Assembly: GCA_945888515.1 (NCBI GenBank)
Contig: CAMDAD010000003.1
Span: 62,001-126,000, forward strand
Origin: Akkermansia muciniphila
Lineage (GTDB): Bacteria; Verrucomicrobiota; Verrucomicrobiia; Verrucomicrobiales; Akkermansiaceae
Direction: 5' to 3'
Length of the DNA: 64,000 nt
Numbering within the stretch: position 1 is the first letter of the stretch; each line of letters opens with the position of its first letter. Under the pieces are notes generated by a model. It saw only the letters and a list, made by a program, of their open reading frames with translations. It had not been told where the DNA came from and did no database searches. Positions 44,281 through 52,977 of the stretch are shown here, in pieces. Made by a program: the position numbers and the translations under genes.

Positions 44281-46563
44281 TCACTCAACAGGCATCTGTT
44301 GAGTCAGGTAGCGTGTGAGGGTGGAGTAAAGATGACGTTTGGTATTTTTTCCTTCATCGAGACTGTGACCGCAGTTCGGATAGGCGACTTGGGCAAATGG
44401 TTTATTGTGATCGATCAGCTCTTTTACCATCACCTCACAATTTTGGTAGTGGCAATTGTCATCTCCTGTTCCATAAACTAACAACAGATTGCCTTCGAGT
44501 TGGTGTGCCCATGTGATAGGAGATCCGTGGCGAAAACCCTCTGCATTGTCATCAGGAAGCCCCATGTAGCGCTCTTGATAAATGGTATCATAAAAACGCT
44601 GATTGGCCACGAATGCCACAGCCATCGCTGTCTTGTAGAGGTCGGGGTAACGAAAGATCGCGTTGAGACTCATGGAGCCGCCACCACTCCAGCCCCAAAT
44701 TCCGACGCGCGCAGGGTCGAGGTAGGGTCGATCTGTCAGCAGAGTTCGGACAGCATGAGCTTGATCCGCTGAGGCAAGGCTGCCGATTTGACGATAGATA
44801 CACTTTCTCCAAGCGCGTCCGCGCGGTGAGGGAGTGCCACGATTGTCAATACAGACAATCACGTAGCCGCGCTGAGCCAACATCTTGTGCCAAAGGAAAT
44901 TATCGCCACCCCATTGATCCAGCACCGTGCAGGCCGCAGGCTCGCCATAGACGTGAATAAAGAGCGGGTATTTTTTGTTAGGATCGAAATCGGGAGGCTT
45001 GATGCACCAGGCATCAGCTTCGAGATCATCACCAATCCTTGCCTTGAAAAACTCATGATGGCAGTCACGCAAGGCGGAGAGACGGAAGCGAAGTTGGGCG
45101 TTGTCAGCGAGCACACGCACCACTTTATGATCTGGCAGGCTGATCAACTCTATCACTGGAGGTTGAGCAAAGCGCGAGTAGGTGTGAAAGGCCCATAGCC
45201 CGTCGGGAGAAAAACGATAGGCATGCGTGCCCGGTTGCGAAGCCGGGGTAACACGCACAGATTGGCCAGATCCGTCAAGAGGAGTGCGATAGAGATAACG
45301 CTGCGTGGCATCGTCCGGTGATGCGATGAAATAAGCGCAACCCTCTCTCTCATCCACGCCGACCAAACTGATCACGTCAAAGTCGCCCGGGGTGAGCAAT
45401 CGCACGCTTTGATCCTTGATCGAGACTGAATAAAGATGTTGCCATCCATCGCGTTCGCTGAGCCAAAGAAAACGCTCGCCGTTGTCGACCCAGCGCCACT
45501 CACGCATCACTTCAACCCAGCACTCATCGCTATCGGTGAAAATCGTCTCGACCACACCAGTGTGCGGATCCGCACTGATGAATTGATTGGTATTTTGCAG
45601 ACGATTGAGTTGCTGGAATAATACCCGCTTCGAATCGCCAGACCACTCCATGTGCGGAATGTAGTGATTACGCGGATCCGAATTTGACTCGAACCAACGA
45701 GTGTCTCCTCCCGTCACTGAAACGACTCCGACGCGACAAGCGGAATTTGTTTCCCCCACTTTCGGATAAGCATAATAAGAAATCTGCGGATAAAGTGAAT
45801 CCGTTAGATTAACCAGAGGATACTGACGAACTTCCGATGTATCAAATTGCCAATAGGCAATCTTGCTGCTATCAGGGCTCCAGCGCAATCCATTGCGAAG
45901 ATAAAACTCCTCCTCATTGACCCAGTCGGCCGTGCCGTTGATCAAAGTCGGCCCCCCGTTGGTGGTAATTGCCGTAATTCTCCCATCATCAAGGTGTTGC
46001 ACGTAGAGATTATTGTCACAAACATAAGCAACTTTCGTGCTGTCGGGCGAAAGCGTGGCAAACATCATCCTCGCCTCTGGAGCGCTGCCGCCGAGTTGTT
46101 GCAGATGGCCTGTGTCAAAGTCGAGCAACCAGTAATCGCCACGCGTTTTTTCGCGCCATACTCGTTTCGCATTGGTGAAGACCAAGAGTTTTTTGCCATC
46201 CTCCGTCCATGCAAAGTTTTCAACGATTAAGGGAATTTCCTGACCGGCAGGAACAAGTTGTGAAGCAGAGACCAGAATGGTGCGATCACCTGTGGAAGGA
46301 TCGTAATGAACAATATCTTTGATCTGATCCGCTTCCTCACAATGATGAAAACTAGGTGATACTTCAAGCGAGGTATAGCCAGAGCCTTTTTTGACCCAAT
46401 GAGCCGGTCCCCATACCTGCGGTTTCAGATCACGGTTCTCGCCAAAAATGCGATCGACTGTTAGATCGATTTGTCCGGAAGATTCTATCTCCGCAGCCAC
46501 TGGTTCCGCAGATACGGAGTTGATCAAATCACACGGATTTGTTTCAGAAGGAATGTCTATCAT
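44281..46563 (-). CDS. Prolyl-oligopeptidase-family peptidase (DPP IV-like, S9B)
   Basis: 760 residues. An eight-bladed beta-propeller (about 60-510) with the DPP IV-type double-glutamate motif DWVNEEEFY is followed by an alpha/beta-hydrolase: nucleophile S626 in GWSGGGS, D701 in YGTGDDN, H733 in CGHSLDEG. It should release N-terminal dipeptides after Pro or Ala. No signal peptide is visible and an in-frame TAA lies two codons before the ATG, so the start is secure and the enzyme is probably cytoplasmic, unlike most bacterial DPP IV enzymes. It precedes the M24 peptidase gene on the same strand. Confidence 0.9.
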   Translation of the reverse strand: MIDIPSETNPCDLINSVSAEPVAAEIESSGQIDLTVDRIFGENRDLKPQVWGPAHWVKKGSGYTSLEVSPSFHHCEEADQIKDIVHYDPSTGDRTILVSASQLVPAGQEIPLIVENFAWTEDGKKLLVFTNAKRVWREKTRGDYWLLDFDTGHLQQLGGSAPEARMMFATLSPDSTKVAYVCDNNLYVQHLDDGRITAITTNGGPTLINGTADWVNEEEFYLRNGLRWSPDSSKIAYWQFDTSEVRQYPLVNLTDSLYPQISYYAYPKVGETNSACRVGVVSVTGGDTRWFESNSDPRNHYIPHMEWSGDSKRVLFQQLNRLQNTNQFISADPHTGVVETIFTDSDECWVEVMREWRWVDNGERFLWLSERDGWQHLYSVSIKDQSVRLLTPGDFDVISLVGVDEREGCAYFIASPDDATQRYLYRTPLDGSGQSVRVTPASQPGTHAYRFSPDGLWAFHTYSRFAQPPVIELISLPDHKVVRVLADNAQLRFRLSALRDCHHEFFKARIGDDLEADAWCIKPPDFDPNKKYPLFIHVYGEPAACTVLDQWGGDNFLWHKMLAQRGYVIVCIDNRGTPSPRGRAWRKCIYRQIGSLASADQAHAVRTLLTDRPYLDPARVGIWGWSGGGSMSLNAIFRYPDLYKTAMAVAFVANQRFYDTIYQERYMGLPDDNAEGFRHGSPITWAHQLEGNLLLVYGTGDDNCHYQNCEVMVKELIDHNKPFAQVAYPNCGHSLDEGKNTKRHLYSTLTRYLTQQMPVE

Positions 46564-46696
46564 AAGTTATGTGATGGTCCGCCAAATCAAAAATGGGAAT
46601 GTGGAACGAAGCCCGAAAAAATTCCATCCACTGACATCGCGTATTTGGATGGTAAGCGATCGGAATTTCGCGCGATACTCTGACGATCTTATGCCC

Positions 46697-48514
46697 TTAT
46701 GGCAAGGCAACTCCCCAACATTTTCCTAGCAACTCGAACATCGCTGGGTCGTGTTTCTTAAGTTCGTCCTTCGTATAGGGAAAAAAATCATTGGCGCCGA
46801 AGTAGGCCTCTGTCGTCTCAGCGAAATATTCAGCGGCATTGGTCATAGCGTAAGCCTTGTCCATGCGTGTCTTGCCTCGAGAATCACGACGCTCGACACG
46901 GTCATACGTTCCGCTCGCTTTTGCCTTTCCAAACGCGGCTTTGATATCAGGATGATCATATCCCTGCGGAAGAAAACGATCATGATACGCATGTGCCAGT
47001 TCGTGCAGGACGAGCAGAGGCATGCGCTTGATATCATCAGCAAAGACGCGTGTGTTCGTGAATTCCACCTGTTTCGCCATCTCGGGATCTCGCTTGTTTG
47101 CCGACAACCAACCTGCACCCGGATGATACTCGGCAGAAGGGCGAATGTTCTGATATTCCGGCGTGAAGTATAAACGCACCTGCTGCAACTTTGTCACAGC
47201 CTCCCTTGGCACCACCCCGTGGATTTCCTCGAGCTGTTTTTGCAACAGTTCGATGGCTATAGCTGTTTCTTTCGGTTCTTTTTCCAGCAACTGCCGACTG
47301 ATCAAAACAGACCAGCCTTCCATCATGCGAGCTTCATACTTTTCATTGTTGTGCGCCTTGGCATTGCGTGTTTGCGCCAGTTCCCGGATCGCCGTCTTGA
47401 CCTTGTTCAAACGCTCCGGCCAAACGAAAGTCGGAGACTTCACTGGATCATAGCCCGTCATGTGATCGACGAGTCGCGTGGTCGGCTTGCTGTATTTCAA
47501 CTCCGTGTCGCCAAATACCTCCCGGCACATCGCAGCGAGACCCGGATCATACTCGATCAACTGCGAGCGCAGATGGACATGATTGTGATCGTGGTCATTG
47601 ACACGGTTGTCATCGAACCATGATTGCACTCCCTCCGCAAAATACTCGTAATGATTGACTGAAGCGTATTTTCCTTTCCACAAACCGGATTTCATCGCTT
47701 GATCATATGTAGCGCGCAGGCGCTGGTCGAAGGTGGGATCGACATTCAGCATGCCACGCAAGTGAATGTTGTGCGCGAACTCGTGAATGAGAATGTTTTC
47801 GGCCTGATAGGGATCACCAGCAAAGGCGAGCACATTCTCCTCCGCCACCGTGCAGAGCGGATCATGCTCACTGCCTCCCAGACCGCGCGCACGGGCATCC
47901 CAGAAATCCTTCGCCGACACTCCAGGCACTTCGCTTTTATTACCTTTGGCCATCCGTTGAAATTCCGGAAGATCGGTAGTGTATTCATCGTGCGCCATGA
48001 TACACATGCGCGCACCGCTCTTGATCATCGCCTCACGCACGTCAGGGCGCTTGGCGAGCATCATATTAATGAGATAGGCAGCTTCCTTGAGTGCATAGGG
48101 ATTGACCTTGGCAGAGGCAACGATTGGAAACCCATTCGCACTGAGGTGTTGTGTGTAAAAGGCTGGCACGCCGTTTTTCCCCTTCGGATCAAAACGAACG
48201 GCCTGCACCGTGACCTCACTGGTGACGAAGATCTTCGACTGATCAACACGCCCTACCACTTCGAACCGATGACCGGAAGAGGTAGTAAAAATCGTATCAG
48301 CACCAGGTTTCACGGAACCGTTGGGAACGCGTTCGGTGTCCGACTTCAGCCAAAAAATATCAATCACCTGATCGCTACCGTTGATGATTTGCAAACGCGG
48401 CCTGGCACGCGGCGTATCATCGGCGGCACCGATCAGTGGAGCGGAGGAAAAAATACCCGCGATGACCGCAAGCATGATCAAGGGCAGAACAATCACAACA
48501 GATCGAGATTTCAT
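46697..48514 (-). CDS. Exported VHL-beta-like domain plus tandem HExxH metalloprotease protein
   Basis: 605 residues with a signal/anchor (about 5-30). Residues 41-88 (LQIINGSDQVIDIFWL, VPNGSVKPGA, SSGHRFEVV) match the pattern of the von Hippel-Lindau beta domain (N-x-S...V-x-V-x-W-L...PG...GH-x-[WF]). Two zincin-like domains follow: HEFAH at 244-248 with EYFAE at 290-294, and HELAH at 504-508 with EYFAE at 562-566. The repetition of HExxH and E-Y-F-A-E at similar spacing shows an internal duplication with both sites intact. The spacing recalls ATLF/Pro-Pro-endopeptidase-like zincins. It overlaps the preceding small gene by 4 bases. Substrate unknown. Confidence 0.82.
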   Translation of the reverse strand: MKSRSVVIVLPLIMLAVIAGIFSSAPLIGAADDTPRARPRLQIINGSDQVIDIFWLKSDTERVPNGSVKPGADTIFTTSSGHRFEVVGRVDQSKIFVTSEVTVQAVRFDPKGKNGVPAFYTQHLSANGFPIVASAKVNPYALKEAAYLINMMLAKRPDVREAMIKSGARMCIMAHDEYTTDLPEFQRMAKGNKSEVPGVSAKDFWDARARGLGGSEHDPLCTVAEENVLAFAGDPYQAENILIHEFAHNIHLRGMLNVDPTFDQRLRATYDQAMKSGLWKGKYASVNHYEYFAEGVQSWFDDNRVNDHDHNHVHLRSQLIEYDPGLAAMCREVFGDTELKYSKPTTRLVDHMTGYDPVKSPTFVWPERLNKVKTAIRELAQTRNAKAHNNEKYEARMMEGWSVLISRQLLEKEPKETAIAIELLQKQLEEIHGVVPREAVTKLQQVRLYFTPEYQNIRPSAEYHPGAGWLSANKRDPEMAKQVEFTNTRVFADDIKRMPLLVLHELAHAYHDRFLPQGYDHPDIKAAFGKAKASGTYDRVERRDSRGKTRMDKAYAMTNAAEYFAETTEAYFGANDFFPYTKDELKKHDPAMFELLGKCWGVALP

Positions 48515-48882
48515 GATAGGAAAGTGTAGTTGAGTATTTTTTTGTTAGATAAAATCACGCGCGCAGACTGCCAAATGACAGATTGAATGTCATCATCATT
48601 CTCTGCACCGCCATGCATGATCGCCTGCCATTCCTCTCCGATCCTTTCAAAGCAATATTCGGGATTCCCGTTGTGAGAGGCACTATCATCACACACCCGT
48701 TGGACTAAGGCCCCATTCGGTGGTGTTTTCGCACCCAGGCCATCTTCCTTCTTTTGATTGATGACGGAAACATATGGCTTCAGCGCATGTGTGCATTGGG
48801 CGAAGGCTGCATTCGAATAGGAATGGTTCTGTTCTGGAAGGGACATGAGAAACAAAAGTAAAATAAGTAAAAATAATGGCAC
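48511..48882 (-). CDS. Small exported protein, unknown function
   Basis: I choose GTG 48882 as start because it opens a strong hydrophobic signal (PLFLLILLLFL) ending before NHSYSNAAFAQ; ATG 48846 would lose most of it, and the longer open frame overlaps the upstream gene. About 123 residues. The mature part has four cysteines (AAFAQC, VQRVC, EYCFE and the signal junction) and ends NYTFLS. No family recognised. Its stop overlaps the metalloprotease start by 4 bases, and it sits 20 bases after the SGNH esterase gene. It could be an inhibitor or partner of the protease; that is speculation from coupling. Confidence 0.55.
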   Translation of the reverse strand: MPLFLLILLLFLMSLPEQNHSYSNAAFAQCTHALKPYVSVINQKKEDGLGAKTPPNGALVQRVCDDSASHNGNPEYCFERIGEEWQAIMHGGAENDDDIQSVIWQSARVILSNKKILNYTFLS

Positions 48883-48902
48883 GAATCGTAATTTTATTGG
48901 GA

Positions 48903-50186
48903 TTACTGACTGGGAGAGGAGCGCTGATCCAACAACGCTTTGCGCACTGCGCCGGCCACAGCTTCGCCCAGCATACGCTGTTCTTCCTTTTGGTAAAAAT
49001 GCACGTCTTTTGTTTGGCGCCATTTGTCGAATGAGGGCGACTCGTGGATTACCTGTGCGAGGTCATTGATAAGAATCTCGGGGTGTCGTTTCATCACCTC
49101 CAGGGCCGCTTGATTGTATTCTTTCTCTGCTCCCTTGCGTCGAGCATACGGGCCTTTGTTGTCATTGGGCACAGGCGTGGTGCTGCACCAGATCAGCTTC
49201 GCGCCGGTTTTTTTGAGTATGGCGATTTCTTTTTTGAGATTCTTTTTGTAGTCTTCGATCGGCACCGAGTAGGCCCCAAACACATCAGTCTTGGCATCGT
49301 AGAGTTGCTTCAAATCATGCAATCCATGATTGAACTGGATGACATCCCAGTGAAAACCCTTTTCCTGATAGTTGCCGAGCCACAATTCCAGATTGCGCAC
49401 GCCTTGTGTCGTGGATGCGGCATTGCCTTCGTTGCGATGGTAGTTCGCGATGCCCTTGAGAGCCTCTTTCGCAGCCTCGTGATAGTTCATGCTGATGGAA
49501 TCTCCAATGACCAAAACGCGCGGCAGCTTGAGATCATCCGTCGTGCGCGGATCTTGGAGTTTTGTCACTTCCATAAGATCGATGACAAAGCGCCCATCGA
49601 TCTCCTTGCCATGGATCTTCGTTTTCCAAAATCCCGCCGCAAGATCCGCAAACCGAATAGGCTTGCGAACGATAATCTGCGAATTGTTTTTACGCAGCGT
49701 TACGGGGATGTCCCGATCGCCGATGCGGATTACTCCCCCGCGCGGAGCATCGCCCGGAGCAGGAGTAAACAGTCCCTCTACTTTTTGCAAGGAAGAATCC
49801 ACACCCGCAACACGCGTCTCGCCGATGCACACCGTGGCAACTCGTGCCTCGAACGCTTTTCTCGCCTGCAGGGCTTTCACGTTCGGTGCATCGATGCCCT
49901 GAAACGCTACGATCACGGGGCTTTTGATGCCTGCGAAATTCGTGCGTTCCTCAATCCGTATCACCTTGGTGTCATCGCCGCCAAAAACTGTGAATCGCGA
50001 TTGGCCAATATCCGTCTTGGGCTCGTATTCTGTTTCCTTGAGAAGCTCGAAGCTTCGCTCGGCGGCATTGACCTTGAAAATATTTCCCGTGGCACCATTC
50101 AGTCCGGTTGTCTGTGCGAGCAAAAAGCAAGGAGTCAAAAAGAGCAGAAGCGCCAGAATAGGGAATCGTTTGATGCAGGTGATCAT
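48903..50186 (-). CDS. Exported SGNH/GDSL hydrolase with N-terminal NPCBM-like domain
   Basis: Start at 50186 (MITCIKRFPILALLLFL) chosen for the signal peptide and for clearing the upstream gene by 10 bases. About 427 residues. Residues 25-215 form a beta-sandwich (TVFGGDDTKVIRIEE, DRDIPVTLRKNN, VIDLMEV) that resembles NPCBM/galactose-binding folds. The C-terminal part is an SGNH hydrolase: VIGDSISMNY with S230, VIQFNHGLHDL, and DVHFYQKE with the Asp-x-x-His. It is closely related to the esterase half of the sulfatase-SGNH fusion at 35223. Likely removes acyl groups from the same kind of glycan as that fusion. Confidence 0.82.
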   Translation of the reverse strand: MITCIKRFPILALLLFLTPCFLLAQTTGLNGATGNIFKVNAAERSFELLKETEYEPKTDIGQSRFTVFGGDDTKVIRIEERTNFAGIKSPVIVAFQGIDAPNVKALQARKAFEARVATVCIGETRVAGVDSSLQKVEGLFTPAPGDAPRGGVIRIGDRDIPVTLRKNNSQIIVRKPIRFADLAAGFWKTKIHGKEIDGRFVIDLMEVTKLQDPRTTDDLKLPRVLVIGDSISMNYHEAAKEALKGIANYHRNEGNAASTTQGVRNLELWLGNYQEKGFHWDVIQFNHGLHDLKQLYDAKTDVFGAYSVPIEDYKKNLKKEIAILKKTGAKLIWCSTTPVPNDNKGPYARRKGAEKEYNQAALEVMKRHPEILINDLAQVIHESPSFDKWRQTKDVHFYQKEEQRMLGEAVAGAVRKALLDQRSSPSQ

Positions 50187-50196
50187 GGCAGACAGA

Positions 50197-52977
50197 TTAG
50201 TTGGCCCGATGGCGATAGAGGACATGGCCTGTGTCATCGTGATGGAAAAACTCAAGTTCAGGATCACTCCCCTGCCCCGGCTTCAGAGAAACGCGAAGAA
50301 ACCCGCCGCTGGGTGCGGCATCCGTGTAGTGCAGGATCAACCTGCCCTGGGGATCATTCGATTTTTTGGCACCGGGCTTGTGACCAAGGCGGGCGTTTTC
50401 GACATTCAGGGCACCACAGGAAAGCTCCCCGATACCGCTGGGATGGCGCGAGTGATACTTCCAGTGACGGTCGCCGCAGAGGATAAAAAATCGCTCGGTG
50501 TTGATTTTGTTTGTCCCGAGCCACGCAAAAAATTCCTCGCCCTCGTGTTGGAAGCCGTCGGTATTCGCGTGGTTATCTTTTTTATGCCCATCATCAGGTC
50601 CGATCATCGGCGTGGGCGAAATGAGGATTTTGTAGGTAGCATCGCTCTCCTTGAGTGTGCGCTGCAACCATGCTTTTTGCTCGGCTCCCCAGATCGACTT
50701 TCCCGGGCCATCGGGCGTTTTGTTAGGACTGCGGTAGTCGCGACCTTCGACAAACCAGAGTTGCAAATCGCGGCCGAAGCGATGCGTGCGATAGGAAACA
50801 CCGTCACGGCTCCTTACGACGGGAACCTGCTCGCGGAAGGTATCGATGCCGAGGCGATGCGATGGTTCATAATCGCCCGTGGCATCGGAATCGTTCATGC
50901 GGTAGTCGTGATCATCCTTGGTCCAATACACCGGAGTGTGCGCGAACAATTGCACGAACCGCGGCATCGAGTATTGTTCATGCCACTTGTCGCGCATTTG
51001 TGCGAGAGTTTTGGCGCGCGTTTGAGCGGGATGATCATAGTATACGCAATCTCCATTGATGATGAGAAAATCCGGCTTGAGCGCGCGAAGGGGTTCGAGA
51101 GCGGGATAGCCAAGCTTGCGATCTTCAGCAGATGTTTGCGAGCCACCCTTGGAGCTTTGGAAGAAGGCGTAGTTGAGGCAGCTGGTGAGAACAAAACTCA
51201 CGGGAGCCGCTTGATCGCTAGTCGGCAATGTCTTACTCGTGGCGACTGGGCTCACCGTCGTATGAGTCTCATCATTGCCGTAGTGCAGACGGAAGTAATA
51301 CGCGGTGGTGGGCGTCAATTGATCCATGGAGGCGCGCAAAATGAAATCATTCGCCTCGGTCGCATGAAGCCACGGGGAAAAGCTCGATGGCTCGAAGGAA
51401 GCGTTGGCAGAAATTTCAAAGCGACCCATGCCCACCTGCCCCGGAGTTTTTCCGTCCACGGGTGCCGCCACGGCTGTGAGTCGTGATTGCAGGATGATCG
51501 AATCCGAAGTAATTTCGCCCGACATCAGCCCCTGTGCCAGATGAATGTTTTTCGGTGTGGTAGCCTGAGCCACCGTGAGCATCTCGATGAAATTCGCCAA
51601 CAAAGGATCCTGCGTTTTCTCCATCCATAATCGCATCTCCGCGCGCAAAGTCTTGCGGGTCTCTGCGTGAGCGGGATCATCGATGAGATTGTGCAACGCA
51701 TCCGGATCTGCGGCAAAGTCGTATAACTCCTCCGGCATACGATGCACCAGCAACTCGACGCGCTCCGCCATCTTCGGATCAGAAGCCGCTGCCAACTGCA
51801 TAGCCTTGAAAGACAAACCACTCATGCCCTCGGTGCCATACGTTTTTTTCCCGTTGGACCAACTATTGTAAATGTAGCCGAAGCGCTTGTTCTGCACACA
51901 ACGCATCGGATAAGACTTATTTCCAAAAGCCTCATTGTAGCAAGTGACCACCTGCGTGCGGCCATCCTGTTTTTGTCCGCGCAGGATGGGCAAAAAAGAT
52001 TGTCCGTCGGTGCCTGATGGAATCGGCAGACTCAGCGCCTCCAGAATTGTGGGCATGAAGTCAATGCCGGAAATCAAGTGCTCGCGATCCACCGTGCCGG
52101 GCGCGATGGTTCCGGGCCAGCGCATCAGCCATGGCGTGCGTGTGCTGGTGAGATAACAATTGCTTTTTGCAAAGGGCATTGCGATGCCGTTGTCGCTCAG
52201 AAAAATCACGATGGTATTGTCAGCCAGTCCGGATTCCTCCAGCGCGCGCAGCACTTCGCCTATGGTCTGGTCGCAGCGATTGACAGAAGAAGAATACTGC
52301 GCGAGTTCTTTACGCACATCGGGCAGGTCAGGAAGAAATCCCGGCACAGCGATTTCCTCAGGCGTGAAAGAACGTTTCGGCGCTGGGTAATTTCGGGGCT
52401 GCTTGCCCTCACTACCTGCGAACGGGCGGTGCGGATCATGCGAATTCGCCATCAAAAAGAACGGCTTACCCGCCGTCTTTGCTTGTGTAAAAAATTCTTT
52501 ACTATATTCATAGTACTTTTGCGGATACCGCCCACGCCCGAGCACCTCCTCATCGCGGATGAAATGCCAGGGAAACTTGCTATCGGGCCGCAAATGAATG
52601 GCTTTCCCAAGGATGCCGATCTGGTAGCCAGCGGACTTGAGTATTTCCGCCAAAGTCGGCACTCCCTCGCTCACCGGATAAAAGCCAGTGGAACCATTCC
52701 GATGCGGATACAGTCCCGTCAACAGGCATTGGCGGCTGGGCTGACAAACGGCGACAGTGACATGCGCCTGCTCCAGCCACAGGCTCTGCTTTGCCAAACG
52801 ATCCAGGTGGGGCGTGATACCGGGCAACGGATTGCCCGCAAAACCGAGACTGTTGTAGTTCAGGTCATCGGCCGTCAGCAGCAACACATGGTGCTTGGCA
52901 TTCTCGGCCGCTACACAAGGGGCCCAAAGAACAGCAAGAACGATCGCAATGTATTTCAGAAAATGCATGGGCCACAT
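50197..52977 (-). CDS. Sulfatase fused to a PhoD-like phosphatase/phosphodiesterase
   Basis: 926 residues with a signal peptide (cut near PCVAAE). N-terminal half: type I sulfatase with LTADDLNYNS, formylglycine site C78-Q-P-S-R in VCQPSRQCLLTGLYP, and FLSDNGIAMPF. From about 485 a PhoD-type enzyme follows: a fibronectin-like N-domain (LMSGEITSDSIILQSRL), then VLTSCLNY, NGDCVYYD (about 643), KDDHDYRMND (about 691) and CGDRHWKYHSRHPSG (about 836), i.e. the metal-binding D/D/H/GDxH set. So one exported polypeptide couples a sulfatase with a metallo-phosphatase. Its ATG overlaps the stop of the upstream PDZ gene (TAATG). Both halves look intact. Substrate unknown. Confidence 0.88.
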   Translation of the reverse strand: MWPMHFLKYIAIVLAVLWAPCVAAENAKHHVLLLTADDLNYNSLGFAGNPLPGITPHLDRLAKQSLWLEQAHVTVAVCQPSRQCLLTGLYPHRNGSTGFYPVSEGVPTLAEILKSAGYQIGILGKAIHLRPDSKFPWHFIRDEEVLGRGRYPQKYYEYSKEFFTQAKTAGKPFFLMANSHDPHRPFAGSEGKQPRNYPAPKRSFTPEEIAVPGFLPDLPDVRKELAQYSSSVNRCDQTIGEVLRALEESGLADNTIVIFLSDNGIAMPFAKSNCYLTSTRTPWLMRWPGTIAPGTVDREHLISGIDFMPTILEALSLPIPSGTDGQSFLPILRGQKQDGRTQVVTCYNEAFGNKSYPMRCVQNKRFGYIYNSWSNGKKTYGTEGMSGLSFKAMQLAAASDPKMAERVELLVHRMPEELYDFAADPDALHNLIDDPAHAETRKTLRAEMRLWMEKTQDPLLANFIEMLTVAQATTPKNIHLAQGLMSGEITSDSIILQSRLTAVAAPVDGKTPGQVGMGRFEISANASFEPSSFSPWLHATEANDFILRASMDQLTPTTAYYFRLHYGNDETHTTVSPVATSKTLPTSDQAAPVSFVLTSCLNYAFFQSSKGGSQTSAEDRKLGYPALEPLRALKPDFLIINGDCVYYDHPAQTRAKTLAQMRDKWHEQYSMPRFVQLFAHTPVYWTKDDHDYRMNDSDATGDYEPSHRLGIDTFREQVPVVRSRDGVSYRTHRFGRDLQLWFVEGRDYRSPNKTPDGPGKSIWGAEQKAWLQRTLKESDATYKILISPTPMIGPDDGHKKDNHANTDGFQHEGEEFFAWLGTNKINTERFFILCGDRHWKYHSRHPSGIGELSCGALNVENARLGHKPGAKKSNDPQGRLILHYTDAAPSGGFLRVSLKPGQGSDPELEFFHHDDTGHVLYRHRAN

